Assembly (NCBI GenBank): GCA_900765705.1
Contig: CAAFSR010000060.1
Span: 1 to 5,622 of the forward strand
DNA from: an uncultured Faecalibacterium sp.
GTDB taxonomy: Bacteria; Bacillota; Clostridia; Oscillospirales; Ruminococcaceae
Direction of reading: 5' to 3'
DNA: 5,622 nucleotides
The position numbers and the translations under genes were made by a program. Shown in pieces: positions 5,275 to 5,622 of the stretch. Under the pieces are notes generated by a model. That model was not told the origin of the DNA and searched no databases. It saw only the letters and a program-made list of their open reading frames with translations. Each line of letters starts with the position of its first letter. Position 1 is the first letter of the stretch.

Positions 5275-5622
5275 TTAGTACAGCTTTGCTCCTGCCGGAA
5301 TACTGTCATCCAGCATCAAAAGATTTAAGCCTTCCCGTCCGTCATACTCGTACACTGCGGAAATCAGCATACCCTCGGAATCAATACCCATCATCTTTCT
5401 CGGCGGCAGGTTTGTGATTGCCACACAGGTCTTACCAACCAGCTCTTCCGGCTCGTAATACTCGTGAATACCGCTTAAAATGGTGCGTTTCCGGTCTGTT
5501 CCGTCATTCAGTGTGAATTTCAGGAGCTTCTTGGACTTCGGCACTGCCTCACAGGCTTCGATCTTAACCACTCTGAAATCAGACTTGCTGAATGTCTCAA
5601 AGTCTACATCATCTGCAAACAA
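5275..5622 (-). CDS. metG: C-terminal tRNA-binding domain of methionyl-tRNA synthetase (partial, 5' end beyond window)
   Basis: The final 115 residues of a leftward gene are visible; the upstream part lies beyond the window edge, and the TTG at the edge is probably an internal Leu codon, not a start. The sequence is the OB-fold tRNA-binding domain (Trbp111/EMAP-II-like) attached to the C-terminus of many bacterial MetRS proteins or encoded separately as a beta subunit. Typical pieces are FETFSKSDFRVVKIEACEAV, VPKSKKLLKFTL, ILSGIHEYYEPEELVGK, ITNLPPRKMMGIDSEGMLIS and a C-terminal IPAGAKLY. In MetRS this domain dimerises the enzyme and increases tRNA affinity. Because the catalytic part is outside the window, a stand-alone tRNA-binding protein or a fusion to something else is also possible. 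It is a housekeeping gene convergent with int and is probably the chromosomal flank of the element. Confidence 0.85.
   Translation of the reverse strand: MFADDVDFETFSKSDFRVVKIEACEAVPKSKKLLKFTLNDGTDRKRTILSGIHEYYEPEELVGKTCVAITNLPPRKMMGIDSEGMLISAVYEYDGREGLNLLMLDDSIPAGAKLY

Overview
The window looks like one end of an integrated mobile element in a low-to-mid GC Firmicute, most likely a gut Clostridia (Lachnospiraceae/Oscillospiraceae type). This rests on family resemblance of the proteins recalled from memory, on the strong AGGAGG-type ribosome sites and on the Tn916-type recombination module. No database search was possible.

Layout. From position 1 to about 2746 a leftward operon encodes, in order of transcription, a YqaJ/lambda-exonuclease-type nuclease (1679-2746) and a RecD2-like SF1B helicase (start 1664, running off the window at position 1). 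They are 14 nt apart and look co-transcribed. Upstream of them is an unusually elaborate leader. It has a near-consensus sigma-A promoter on the minus strand (TTGACA-N17-TAGAAT, 3256-3228) embedded in a dyad-symmetric candidate operator. It then carries two tandem intrinsic terminators read leftward (3096-3071 and 3046-2976). The second folds as a three-way junction with a GCAA tetraloop. Short leader-peptide-like frames lie among them. Any transcript reaching the nuclease and helicase from this promoter must pass both terminators, so attenuation or antitermination of the recombination operon is the most interesting hypothesis here.

From about 3277 to 3647 I see no convincing gene, only hairpins, a repeated GGATCATT-GTAAT motif and degenerate frames. 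Rightward, a 66-aa excisionase-like protein (3661-3861) and a complete 410-aa Tn916-family tyrosine integrase (3914-5146) form the recombination module. The integrase is followed by a hairpin terminator whose better orientation is leftward, then an AT-rich stretch with a perfect 11-bp tandem repeat that may be integrase arm sites or the element end.

The last 348 nt are the 3' end of a leftward gene encoding the methionyl-tRNA synthetase C-terminal tRNA-binding domain. This is a housekeeping gene and probably marks the chromosomal flank. The element therefore appears to sit just 3' of a metG-type gene, with integrase and excisionase at the boundary and a DNA end-processing/helicase operon facing inward.
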